Assembly: GCA_026874595.1 (NCBI GenBank)
Contig: CM049309.1
Coordinates: forward strand, 19,969,576 to 20,033,575
Direction: 5' to 3'
DNA length: 64,000 nucleotides
Source of the DNA: Sipunculus nudus
Taxonomy: Eukaryota; Annelida; Sipuncula; Golfingiida; Sipunculidae
Part shown: in pieces, positions 1 through 15,586 of the stretch
Numbering within the stretch: the stretch's first letter is position 1
How the letters are laid out: each line of letters starts with the position of its first letter
Notes under the pieces: generated by a model
Database searches by the model: none
Told to the model about the DNA's origin: nothing
The model's input: the letters and a program-made list of their open reading frames with translations, nothing else
Position numbers and translations under genes: made by a program

Positions 1-322
1 TGAGGAAAAGAGTCAGCATGGAGTGATTTGAACACCTGAACTAGCACCTTGAACAGAATACGCCTTTCCTTCGGCAACCAGTGTAGTTTCCTTTTTTTTT
101 GCCTTTTAACTGGCTCTCGAAGCTAGATAGTGTCTCTTTTCAAGAAGGTTTTATTTTCGCGGTAATTTCCTTTTTCTCGAATATCGCGCGAATGTGAATC
201 ATCAGTGAACAAAAGGGCATTATTGAAATTTGCTATATAGAATACAAAGTTATACTTATCCTTAAAATATCACTGAAAAGTGCAAAATAGGAAGTAAAGT
301 TGTTTACTCTTATTTTCTTTAG

Positions 323-4620
<4,298 letters not shown>

Positions 4621-4795
4621 GGATACGGACCCGGGTATGCAGCGGACAGCGGACTGAAAATTTATCGTGCAGATTTAATTCTGATCTAAAAACATGGACT
4701 AAAGGGGGCGTACACTGATTATTATTCGCTCGGACTGGAACTTAAATTTGTATAACAACTCGGTGATACAAAAGTTGATTATTTCATGTTTTATA

Positions 4796-4801
4796 AATAA
4801 A
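4796..4801 (+). terminator. Polyadenylation signal of the PTGR1-like gene
   Basis: An AATAAA hexamer lies 175 bases after the stop codon. A second AATAAA-like run follows near 4816. Either could direct 3' end formation. Confidence 0.55.
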
Positions 4802-5657
4802 CTGTTACGTTTAAATAAATTTCCATTAGGGTTCGACACGCAACCAACTCTACTCAAGAAAGACTCATAAAGTGATAATAATATTTATAATGCAAAAATC
4901 ATAGTTTACAATATATACAGGAAAACAAGTTCGTCTTAGTTCACATAAATAAAAAGTGTCCAAGTGAGACACCCATATTTGATACAAACTTAATACTAAG
5001 CTCTGAAGTAGAAGTAGGTGTGTCTTCGAAACACAATAAATCACAGTGTCCAGAATACATACGGAAACGACCCCTGGGGCTCTGGAGGAGCCGCTCACAG
5101 TATAACGAAGTCCTTCTTTAACAAACGATAAAGTAACGTCCAAACAGAAAACCAAGCCTGGTGACCATCTTGACAGTTAGAGTATCAAGTACAGCCCATA
5201 CGAGATCGGGCATGTGGTATTTTGTATATTTATACGTGTCGTGATGTCACGGTGCATCTAACAAGACCGGTTCCAATTGTTCACGTTGATAAATAGTCCG
5301 CTGAATAAACACGATTCGAGTTCCTCTGTGTTTCAATTGTTAAACTCTTGTTTCCTGTGGAGTTATGTTTAACCGCCCGCCAATCGATCGTCTTCTGGCA
5401 CTCTCTCGACCGATTATCTGTAGAGTCCCCGCCGTCACTTACGTAGCCACAGTAACCGTATAACAAAACCCTTTGGTACCATTGCTGTTAGCTCTCCGAT
5501 AGTTATATGAAAATACCAGGTATTCAGGGGATCTGTATGATCTCCGTGATTACTGAATATTAAAACAACGACCTTGCTTAAGCTCTTTGCAATCCCTTTC
5601 AACTTTCTCTTGTATTTTGTCTTGAAAATGATAGGCTGTTTTCAGGTCATGAAATTT

Positions 5658-5707
<50 letters not shown>

Positions 5708-5989
5708 GTATGAAATCATGAATCAAACACACTTTCCTGTGTTTATTCGTTCCTTCCTCCCCCAAGGCTTAGAACTATTATTTCGCCTGATGTATAACAA
5801 GGAGTTGCAAGTAACCTTTGACCGGTATAAAACACGACGAGACTTTATGCACTAACACTTGAATCAAGTAGATGTAAAGTTTTTTTTCTACCCCTATTAG
5901 AATTTTGAGGGATACCGGTTCAGGCCAAACTCTCATGTTAGGAAACTCTTTTCCATTTCTAATAGGTCTTTTACTTGTAAACATGCACT
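4802..5989. other. Intergenic, no gene recognised
   Basis: No coding similarity was found between the PTGR1-like 3' end and the LTR element. The only clear structure is a (TA)n tract of about 46 bp at 5660-5705. Short open frames here look like chance. Confidence 0.6.
5660..5705. repeat. (TA)n microsatellite
   Basis: An uninterrupted TA dinucleotide run. Similar runs recur at about 20143-20186, 24015-24083, 35241-35295, 38740-38833, 41411-41450, 46602-46667, 49266-49296, 62083-62130 and 63541-63597. Confidence 0.95.
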
Positions 5990-5999
5990 TGTTAATGGT

Positions 6000-6190
6000 G
6001 TGTTTTCAGACAAGCACACTTCCGTTCCGCTTCACAATATACATTTAAAGTCAGATTTGAATTCTGGGAATATAACTTTGGGCATAAGAATTACTTTACC
6101 CTTTAAGGGAATTCAGTTGCTACTAGGTAATGATGGTGCAGGTGACAAAGTACAGCCTGTACCAATAGTAACAGAAAAGTCGTCATTGAT
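6000..6190 (+). pseudogene. Retropepsin C-terminal fragment of the LTR element
   Basis: The frame codes for VPLHNIHLKSDL, ITLGIRITLPFKGIQLLLGN and DGAGDKVQPVPIVTEK. LLLGND is the hydrophobic-hydrophobic-G-x-D signature near the end of retroviral-type aspartic proteases. The catalytic DTG part is not found upstream. The frame shifts and meets a stop before the integrase frame. Confidence 0.7.
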
Positions 6191-7716
6191 CAGGACACTG
6201 ATCCTGAAAGTCTGTAAATTCCTGGTTTGTATCCTTCATGTGCTGTAACTAGATCTATGGCCAAGATAAACACACATGAGGATAATGGTCCAGATAATAA
6301 CACTCTGGGAGTCACTAGTGACTCGTCTAACGACTCGCTCGTCCAGGATGCTGCATTTTCAAGGTCAGAACTTATCGCGGAACAGCATAAGGACCCTGAT
6401 ATTTCATGTTTGTTTCCCAGGGCAGTTTCTAAAGATGAACTGTCACAGAACCCAGTTTGGTTCTATGTTAAAAATGCAGTGCTTATGCGTAACTGGCGAC
6501 CACCTGATGTATGCGCTGATGATGAGTGGGCCATCAAACTTCAAATAGTAATGCCAAAAAGCTCTCGCAATGAAATTCTAAGTATGGCACACGCGGCTCC
6601 TTTGTCTGGCCATTTAGGTATAAACAAAACTTATCAGAAAGTTAGTACACGTTTCTATTGGCCTAACCTCAGGACAGATGGTGTACAATATTGTAAATCA
6701 TACCACATATGCCAGATGTTAGGCAAGCCCAATCAGAATCCTCCTAAAGCCCCACTTAGGCCTATTCCTACTTTCGAAGAACCATTTAGTAGGATTATTG
6801 CTGATTTGGTTGGACCACTGCCCAAAACAAAATCTGGACATGAATACTTGCTGGCAGTTATGTGCGCATCTACCAGGTTCCCTGAGGCAATACCATTGGG
6901 CAAAATTAATGCCAAACGTATTGTCAAGGCTCTGACTAAGTTTTTTACAACTTTTGGATTACCGAAATCCGTCCAGTCTGATCAAGGGTCTTATTTTATG
7001 TCTGGCTTATTCCGGCAAGTAATGCTTGAGCTAGGTATAAAACAGTAAAGCTCTTCGCCATACCATCCTGAAAGTCAGAGCGTCCTCGAGCGTTTTCACC
7101 AGACATGAAAAAACATGATTAGAACCTATTGCTATGACACACAGAAAGACTGGGATGAAGGAACCCACCTATTGCTTTGCTGTCAGAGAATCATTCCAAG
7201 AGTCCTTGGGTTTCAGTCCCTTTGAACTAGTTTTCGGACACTCAGTCCGAGCTCCATTAAAACTGCTTAAAGAAAAACTCTTGTGTGAAAATCATGATTC
7301 TTCTAGTTTATTGCAATATGTCTAAGACTTTCGCACTAAACTACACAATTTCTTTGAGATTGCAAAGTCAAATCTCAAATATGCAAAAAGCGAAATGAAA
7401 ACAAAGTATGACAAGCACAGTGTAAGTAGGACGTTTGAGCCTGGTAAAAAGGTCCTCGCCTTACTAGCTATCCCTGGCAGACATCTGCAAGCTAGGCATT
7501 TTGGTCCTTACATTGTTGACAAGAAAGTCATTGATTCAAATTACATCACTGTTAACACCAGATAGGAGTAAGAAAGAACAACTGTGCCATGTTAACATGT
7601 TGAAAGTATATTATGACAGAAATAGCACATCAGATGTTGTACATAATTTTACTGCTATTAATTGTGTAAAAACTGACCCTGACCCAGTTAAAGTAGATAC
7701 TGATTGTGTGATGTAG
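6191..7716 (+). pseudogene. Integrase of the LTR element (frameshifted)
   Basis: The first 273 residues are open (6227-7048). The zinc finger is visible as SGHLGINKTYQK then CKSYHICQ. The catalytic core shows IIADLVGPLP (first Asp) and VQSDQGSYF (second Asp). A TAA at 7046-7048 interrupts just before PYHPESQSVLERFHQT, which carries the third acidic residue (Glu). A frameshift near 7160 leads to ESLGFSPFELVFGHSVRAPL. Further downstream are HFGPYIV (GPY/F module) and LCHVNMLKVYYDRN, the usual gypsy integrase end. It belongs to the preceding protease and following RT as one broken pol. Confidence 0.85.
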
Positions 7717-7779
7717 ACATTCAGTGTGAAACAGTACCACTAAAAAACTGAGACGTGCTTAACAACTTTGATGCAAAAC

Positions 7780-8150
7780 TGTCCCACCTTACCCCACATC
7801 AACAACAAGACCTCAAGAACCTGCTGCAGAATTATTAACATTTGTTAGGTGACATTCCAACGCGAATTAACATATTGTGCCATGACGTGGATTTGGGCGA
7901 GGCAAGCGCAGTCAAGCAGCATCCTTATAGACTGAATCCAGAAAAGCAAAAATATCTACAGGATGAGGTTCAATATTGCTGGACAATGATTTTATTGAAC
8001 CTAGTAACAGTAACTGGAATTCACCATGTATTCTTGTGCCAAAACCTGATGGAAGTTACCGTATGAGCACAGATGATGGAAAACTGAACTCTGTCACAAG
8101 ACTGACACGTTCCCGATTCCGAGGATCGATGATTGTATTGATAAATTTGT
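7780..8150 (+). pseudogene. Reverse transcriptase N-terminal fragment of the LTR element
   Basis: The sequence reads LSHLTPHQQQDLKNLL, then LGDIPTRINILCHDVDLGE, VKQHPYRLNPEKQ and, after a frameshift near 7970, MLDNDFIEPSNSNW, SPCILVPKPDGSYRM and DDGKLNSVT. These are the entry region and fingers of gypsy RTs. The palm with the YxDD catalytic box is missing: the sequence jumps from the region after KLNSVT to the pre-RNase H connection at about 8170. Confidence 0.85.
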
Positions 8151-8189
8151 CCAATTTTTTCTGCTGTAACTGAACCTTTGACTAATTTG

Positions 8190-8676
8190 TTAGAGAAGAA
8201 AAAAGTTTGTATGGAATGTTGAGTGTGAAAATGCATTTCAAAATTTGAAAGCAATACATCAAAGTTCAGCAGTTTCAGTAGCTCCAGACTTTTCTGTACC
8301 TTTTAAGTTAGTTGTAGATGTTAGTGATACTGCTGCTGGTGCTGTGTTGTTACATGAGGGCAGTGATGGCATAGATCATCCAGTTTGTTATTTTTCAAGA
8401 AAGTTTAATGCAAACCAGAAAAACTACTCCACTATTGAAAAAAAATGTTTGGCTTAGATTTTGGCATTGCAACATTTTGAAGTTTATGTTACTTCATCAG
8501 TCAAGCCTATCATTGTCTTCAGTGATCACAATCCTCTCACGTTCATGAACAAGTTGAAGTGTAAAAATCAAAGATCGTTGAGATCGAGTTTGTTTTTACA
8601 GGATTGTAACTTTGAAATCAGACACATTAAAGGGAAAGAAAATGTACTTGCTGATTGCTTTTCGAGATGTTTATGA
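8190..8676 (+). pseudogene. RNase H domain of the LTR element
   Basis: The frame shows VSVAPDFSVPFKLVVDVS, then DTAAGAVLLHEG, PVCYFSRKFNANQKNYSTIE, a TAG at 8457-8459, then FEVYVTSS, FSDHNPLTFM and HIKGKENVLADCFSR. The acidic residues expected for gypsy RNase H (Asp in DVSD, Glu in STIE, Asp in SDHN, Asp in LADC) are all visible. The stop codon inside the domain and a frame change upstream make it non-functional. Confidence 0.88.
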
Positions 8677-8778
8677 AATGTTGTAAACGAGATGTTTATG
8701 TAATATTGTAAATAAGATGATTATTGAAATATTGTAACAATTTAGTGATTGTGATCACAAAAAGAAAGTTTATGTGAG

Positions 8779-9485
8779 TGTTACAGATGTCTCTTTTATT
8801 GTGGGCAGCAGTCTGACATGTGTCGCTAGGATTGTCCGTTGCCGTGGGAGACGCGCGAGCTGGCACGGCCCACGTGATGGGTCTGACGCGTAGAAACACA
8901 GCGCTCATGCTGATCTGGAACTTTCTGGGCTGGTCACGCTCTATGAGCGCGTGTCTTGTAATGTTCTTTGGGTGTATGTTTTATGTATTGTTGGGTTCTT
9001 TAGACTGTTCGTGAATTAGAAGTTTCAAGAATTTTCGGATGAAAAGTTATAAATAGGGGCTGTGTTTTAGAGCCGGGGAGAGAGAGAAATATTTCAGCGG
9101 ACACGGAAGAGTGTGGGTCAGATTTGGACCTATCCGATAACTGCAGTAGTGTCAGGTATTCTACGAACTCCATGCAAATTTAGTACGACCCGTCTCCAGT
9201 TTGCTTTCGTGATTATTACAAGGGCTTTACTTTGGACTATTTGAACTGTTTACGTGGATTATTGTCGCTGTGACAGTGGTGGTATCCAGGTACTGTACAC
9301 TTTATTTATTATACTGTGTAATTGTATTGATTTGCTGTTGTACTGTTGTTATACTGTGTAATTATATTGATTTAGTGTATTGTAATGTTAGGGTTTTTTA
9401 AGAATGAATTATAATTAAATGTTAACAAAAAACCACTGACTTCTTTATTCATTCCCCTAGACATTTCACGCTGTCTAGTGTTACA
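8779..9485 (+). repeat. LTR of the Gmr1-like element, + orientation
   Basis: The segment starts TGTTACAGATG and ends TGTTACA. The reverse-oriented copy at 36626-37380 keeps the ancestral TGTAACAGATG start, giving the inverted ends TGTAACA...TGTTACA. A TATA box (TATAAATA, 9048-9055) is conserved in both. Sequence shared with the other copy continues past this end to about 9560. Confidence 0.8.
9048..9055 (+). promoter_or_regulatory. TATA box of the LTR promoter
   Basis: TATAAATA followed by GGGG, conserved in the reverse LTR copy at about 37133-37140, as expected for an RNA polymerase II LTR promoter. Confidence 0.55.
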
Positions 9486-9560
9486 GAATCTGATTTTTTT
9501 CATCTCCATAACAAAATTTATGCTCGTCACGACTAAGTGATCAGTTGTTATTAGGTTCCG

Positions 9561-10445
9561 TAAGATGATACAGCCCTAAAACCTTGCCTGATTTTGAGTA
9601 CAAAATCTAACCACAATTTCACATTTAACCAGGCCATGGCAAGGCCCATCGTAAACTGGTTGGAGATAAATGTCAAAGGGTATAAATAATCTGAGATGTA
9701 TCATGTTACACTTACACATGCCGAGGGGTACAAAACTTACTTGTTTCCCATGTTACCTAAAAGCCCTTCCGCAAGGTGAATCGACAATTGTTTACTTTTT
9801 TTTTCACAAAATATAGACAAATACAATAGGCTATCAATTTTAACGTGAATCTTTCTTCCATCAATAAAATACACCGGATACTTGATACCTGATACTCATA
9901 AAATGTTAACAATTTATTCAGGAGTAACTGTTTTGTTTTTGTATTCATATTAACACTAATTTATTCATATTTACGGGGCATTAGCTCAGACTCCACCAAG
10001 AATATTATTATTATTTAATATTTTATAAGAAAGAACAAAGATGATACTATTGACAACAACTGTTCAGAATTAACATTCATAGCAAAGGCAGGGCAAACGT
10101 TATATAGTATATCAAAAAGTTATTTTGAAAAAAATAGTGATATATACTATATATAGAGTATATTTGGAAGAGGTAATTAACTTTTCATATACTACCAGCA
10201 CAAGCTGGGGAAGCATAGGATATATATACATACACAATATAACAAATATAATAAACAAGGTCACACAATTGAGTTTCAGTCAAAAACAAAAAGCGACACT
10301 CCTGTGTACTATGTAGGATGAAGTGAATTTGGTTGAATTTTCATCTCCAGAGAAACAGCGCCCTCTATCAGTCCCTTTAATTCTTTCTTTGATTGCACTT
10401 TTTTGAGTCCATATTAAGCTGCCCTGTCTCAACACTTACAGCGGG
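9561..10445. other. 3' UTR / intergenic region downstream of the SLC5 gene
   Basis: No coding signal is seen. On the - strand, AATAAA hexamers occur at 9913-9918 and 9960-9965, 480-535 bases after the SLC5-like stop, and are candidate polyadenylation signals. The rest is AT-rich unique-looking sequence. Confidence 0.5.
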
Positions 10446-10574
10446 TCACATGCACCGTGTGTCTTCATATCCTTGGTTTACAACACCTGGTGGAGAATCC
10501 GGGGATAAGGTTCGAAACTTCCCAACTGTTTCCATATCAATGTGTTCAGCCTTGCTGTTTGTAACACTCTTCAT
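10446..10574 (-). CDS. SLC5-like exon 16, stop codon
   Basis: Residues 581-622 end GVVNQGYEDTRCM with TGA at 10448-10446. The tail NxGYE-type ending is shared by several invertebrate SLC5 proteins. Acceptor TTTTTTAG. Confidence 0.88.
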   Translation of the reverse strand: MKSVTNSKAEHIDMETVGKFRTLSPDSPPGVVNQGYEDTRCM

Positions 10575-12538
10575 CTAAAAAAGAATACGTCGTTGCATTA
10601 TTTATACCATTTTATGACCTATAGTTGGCACCAGCGTCGGGTCAATACGAATCTAACACATGTAGCCGTCTTTTGCGGGTTGTTTAGGAAATGTGATGCT
10701 TGAAGACCATGGAATAAGCCACATTTAGACTGACAAAGCGTATACCCGTTTCATTAAACCAACTAATTAATGCCAACTAAAACTGTGATAAACAAAATTG
10801 AAAAGAAAAATACTCCTTGGGGTTATGATATATTAGAGATTTTCAAATAATTAGACTTATACTAATGAATAATTTGCAAACTGCCATATGTACGGATAAT
10901 AACACATCCACCTAATGTGTCTATGAAATTCAACGGAACGGGATAAAGAAGGGAAAATTGTCTTTGATGTTGGATATAGAAACAAGTACTGGTTGACCAG
11001 TCTAGTTTAGATTTTGATTGACAATTCTTCAGATAAATTTTTATTAATGGAAGTTTACATCTCCAAGACACAAAAATGGCACATCTTAAAGCATATGTCA
11101 AAACTATACACACCTTGATATTATTTTCATCTATTGACAAGCCTTCTTCCTCTGGTACTCCGCACCGAGCGACCTCTAGCGTCGATTTGGGGAGACAACA
11201 ACAAAGTCTCTCTATGATGGGTAAAAAGTATTTGCCGTCCACGTCATGGGGATTGGTGAATCCTGATAAAAGTAGAATACATTTGGTGACATTTAATAAA
11301 CAACACAAACAACAGCTTATTTATCAGCTTTTCATCAGTTTCGTATGGCCATTTTTATTATACTTTAATACGATTCATTGTTTTGCAGTATAGATTACTA
11401 AATTGCAATTATGAAACGTTCTACAGGACAGAAATGAATTTGCTAGATCGTTGTCTCTCATTATTGATGAAATCATAATTATAAAATGGGATTCAAGGAC
11501 AAATGAAAGAATTTTAAGACTGGTATTGACAAGGCCGATCGTGCTGGTCTTGGTAGAATAGAAAATATTTCTGACGTAACATTTTTTTACTTACTACAAA
11601 TGCGTCAAATGTAAGTTGAAAATCGGGGGCTCGTGAACTAGTGTAGTTTTTAACATGTACATAAATCAAGCAAGAGTACCTTTGAAACATGAAATCAGCA
11701 ACCCAATCACGATGACGGTGGCGAACCCTATCGACGGATACCAGAGGTAGGATATGGAATACAGACGTTCAATTCCAACTCTAAAAGCATTGCGTAAAAA
11801 GAAAATAAATCTGTGAATTTTTTACTTAAACGCCAGATTGAAAGAAAATGTAGAAAAAATAATGAAATAATACTCACAGCTGATCCACTGTTTTCCCAGG
11901 TACAGTGGGAGTTGGTATGGTCCAGTTTGCAGGACAGTTTTCGATCGTGGTGTTCAGAATAGGATAATAGATTCTCGTAAAATAGGCTCCGAAACCAATC
12001 CACAGCGCAAACACCAGCCCCGTCACGCCGCCGACAACGACGCCCTACAGTTACGGATTAAAGGTTTCATCAAGTTCACCGTGATTGAAAATCAAAATAA
12101 CACGGTCCCAAACTATTTATTAATAGATGAAGTAATATATTAGCCATCTAACTTCGCATTAAATCAAATAAGTCTTGATGTATTATCTGATAATTATTAA
12201 AATGGCCGGATTGTGTCAGAATAAACTTTTAGGTATTATAACAATCCTGTATTAAACATTTTCAATTATTGTTACAGATATCACACGAAATATTGTAGAA
12301 CAATTTTTTTAACCAGATTTTCTATGTACAGTATTTATAAATCAGTTATTCATTGGGCGTTGTATCATTTTCATTGAAAATATGCCAGTTATAACCTAAA
12401 TAGTCCCAAAAGATCATTATAACAGGCAGCGGTGAAACCAGAGCATGTTACACGGATGGCTTACAATTTGCTTCGCGAACAAAGATTAAAACTGAAATAC
12501 CATGTCTGCAACTCATCATTTTGTTTAATCCAGTATTA

Positions 12539-12582
<44 letters not shown>

Positions 12583-15546
12583 CTTTGCATGGTGACTCGT
12601 TTATGAAATATGTGAAATTATGTTTTATTAAGAGAAAAAATAAAAAATAATTATTTCATTCAATATTAAATTGTTTTTTTTTACATTTTAAATAAATGGC
12701 AATGAATAAATTACTCAATGGATCATATTCGACGTTCCTCATGCAGCGGTTATCAATGCTATCGTCCCAGTTTTCCTTTTATTTTCTAACCGTTGCTTTG
12801 TGCGACAGGAATCTTGAGTTCTACCACAAGGGTTGCCACGGATCGAAGACGTGCAAACAAACCAATGAGACCGTGTAGTGTTATCGCATTGTGCATCCAG
12901 CTCCAAATTTTGGAGGACGTGCAAACAAACCAACGAGAGCGGGTGTCGCATGTTTAAAATATCAGCTTGATGCACAATGTGATACTACGCTAAATTCTTT
13001 GCTCTTTGCCTCCCTATAGGTGTAACCCTGAGCACCTTGCTATACAAAGCAGCAGTTAAAAGCAAAAGGAGACCTTGGAATACTGCAGTGTATAACCGCT
13101 GAGTGAGTAGCGTCACCCAAACCACGCTTCAGTATATGAATCATTCCCTATTCTGTTTTCCTAAACCTCCTATCCCCCCTGAAGAGAGCTTCCAGATGAC
13201 CAGAAACTTACCAGCCACTCCGAGAACGGAAATACTGTTCCAAGAAAGAACAGACCCAATAGGGGTCCTCCGGCTGCTCCCGTGAACGTTACCGCCACCT
13301 GGAGGTAGAAAGCAACACTATAAAGGTTTGAACGTTTTTCTATCTTTGTGCTTTGTACTTGAGTGTCGATACTACATGGTGTGATGATAAATTATGCGAT
13401 GTTTCTGTGTTCTTAATAATCCTGTTTGCATGACGTTTCCACATTTATACTAGTATTTCATTCTTCACACATACTGCTTACTTTAAAACATAAGTTATAT
13501 AAGATAATTAATTTAACAGGTTTACAATGATAAAAGAAAGGAACAGAATATGGAAAGTTTATAATATGGGTAAACTATTTAAAAGTGGTCTCAGGAATAT
13601 TCATAGCACTTAGTAATGCAATTAAATCCTTATTTATTTAATCAACTCAACAGTATAGCAGCGAACAAAATGGGTACCTGTATGACAGTGCCACCAAGAG
13701 CCTGAGCCAAGAACGCCGACCCAATCCCGACGGCGCCAAAGAAAATAACTGGAATTAAAGATAAAAGGTAAAAGTATCACTGAATCTACAACTTTTTCAT
13801 GGTTTCATGAGTTAGTCTTTCTTCCTCACGTTCAACAACTTAAAACCAAAGCTGTTTCTGTGGATCAGGGGTAGAGCACAGGACTCAAAGCCGGGAGATC
13901 GTGAGCTCGATTCTCAACCGAGGCTGTGAGATTTTTTCACGGTCAGCCCCTTACCCAGGGTGAGCGCTCTGCAGGCTTAATGGGGAGGTCGTGCCCAACG
14001 ACCGGGTTTCACTCAAAAACGAGTGCGCCTTTCGGTGGTACCTCGGTGGTATGATCCAGCAATGGGGATGATGAAGCACCCAGAACCCGAAGTCAACAAA
14101 AAAAAACTTCCTGTTTTCATATTTTCCCAATGACCAGTTTCCATCCGTCTCACAGTCAGATGATACCTGGATCCTACGGCAAATGTTCCCCGTGCAACCA
14201 GTAGCTATATTGAATTAAATAGTAGAAGAAATGCAGTGTTACCACTGCGGAAGGACTGCAGTGTACCCCTGCTAGACTTCTCCGTACGGAAAACAATATC
14301 TTAGTTGCAGACTTTGGAGACACTTGGTGTTTCTGGTAGTGCCTTGACGTGGTTCCACTCATACCTCACTAATCGAAATCAGGTCATAACCATTGATCGC
14401 TGTAGATCTACGTCTCAGCCGCTTGATTTTGGTGTACCACAGGGATCAGTTCTCGGGCCCATCTTATTCACTCTTTACACATCACCATTAGGAACATTAC
14501 TCAGCCATCGTGGCCATTATCATATGTACGCTGATGATTCAATGCTTTATCTCACTTTTCGACCTTCAGAAATCTGTACAAATATCTCATATATGGAATA
14601 TACAACTGAGCTCGTTCGGAAGTGGATGGCAAACAACCAACTCAAAATGAATGATGATAAAACAGAAGTGATTCTGATAAAACCTCGCAACACTGTAATT
14701 GTGTCCCCAAATCTGTCCGTCGGTGGGCAAGTAGTCCAGCCATCTCAGTATGTTAGAAGCCTTGGTGTGTATTTTGATTCATACTCCAGTATGGAGCATC
14801 ATGTTAATACAGTTTGCAGGAGTGCTTACCTGCACCTCTACAACATTAACAAAATCAAAACTTACTTAGATAAGCCATCACTAGAGCGTTTAATCCATGC
14901 ATTTGTGGCCAGTAAGCTTGATTATGGTAATGCTCTCCTCTTAGGATATCCAGTTTCCCTCATACAGAGGCTCCAGCGAGTTCAAAACTGTGCAGCTCGA
15001 ATCCTGTGTGGCAGTAAAGGATATGATCATATGACGCCTGTCTTGCAAGCCCTACATTGGCTCCCTCTGTGTCAACGGATAACATTTAAAGTTGCTATGT
15101 TGGTGTTCAAGGCAAAACATGGTATTGCTCCAAAATACCTCCAGGATTTAATCCAGCCTTACATACCTGCGAGACCTCTGAGATCATTAAACCAAGAATT
15201 ACTGTGTTCCATATACAAGGTCCACCTTGGTGGCTAATAGAGCTTTTTGCGTTGCAGGACCCACTTTGTTGAGGTCTCTCCCACGGGACCTACGTCAAAT
15301 TTCTAATCCTGACACATTTAAAAAGGAGCTTAAAACCTATTTGTTTGTGCAATATTTTGGTAGCTAATTATACTTTCACTAAAATTATTCAGCACATTTA
15401 CTACGATATTCGCTCTTGTGTTTTAACAGCTGCTTTTAATGGTATGTGTATACAAAGTACTTTAATGCAATTTTTAATCCTTTCAGTTTGTGTGTTGTAA
15501 AGCGTTTTAGAGCACTTCGGTGGATTTTACGCTATATAAAATAAAA

Positions 15547-15586
<40 letters not shown>

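Larger units (their letters stand above)
5990..9485 (+). mobile_element. Decayed Ty3/gypsy-type LTR retrotransposon with integrase before RT (Gmr1-like order)
   Basis: Reading along the + strand there is a retropepsin C-terminal fragment, an integrase, an RT N-terminal fragment, an RNase H and then an LTR. Standard Ty3/gypsy elements have RT-RH-integrase. Integrase-first Ty3/gypsy elements are known as the Gmr1 group. The integrase here carries an HHCC zinc finger and GPY/F-type end typical of Ty3/gypsy, not Ty1/copia. Several stops and frameshifts, an RT deletion and no visible 5' LTR or gag show it is dead and 5' truncated. Confidence 0.85.

Noticed and set aside
6227-7048. Host gene for an integrase-like protein
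   Set aside because: The 273-residue open frame is flanked by protease, RT and RNase H fragments and an LTR, and is cut by a stop before its catalytic Glu. It is part of a dead retroelement.
8820-9014. Frame inside the LTR, also partly open in the reverse copy
   Set aside because: The two LTR copies do not conserve the protein beyond a short GDARAG segment, and their lengths and frames differ. Probably chance.
10862-11308. 148-residue frame on the - strand
   Set aside because: It is SLC5 exon 15 (11262-11114) read through into the introns on both sides.
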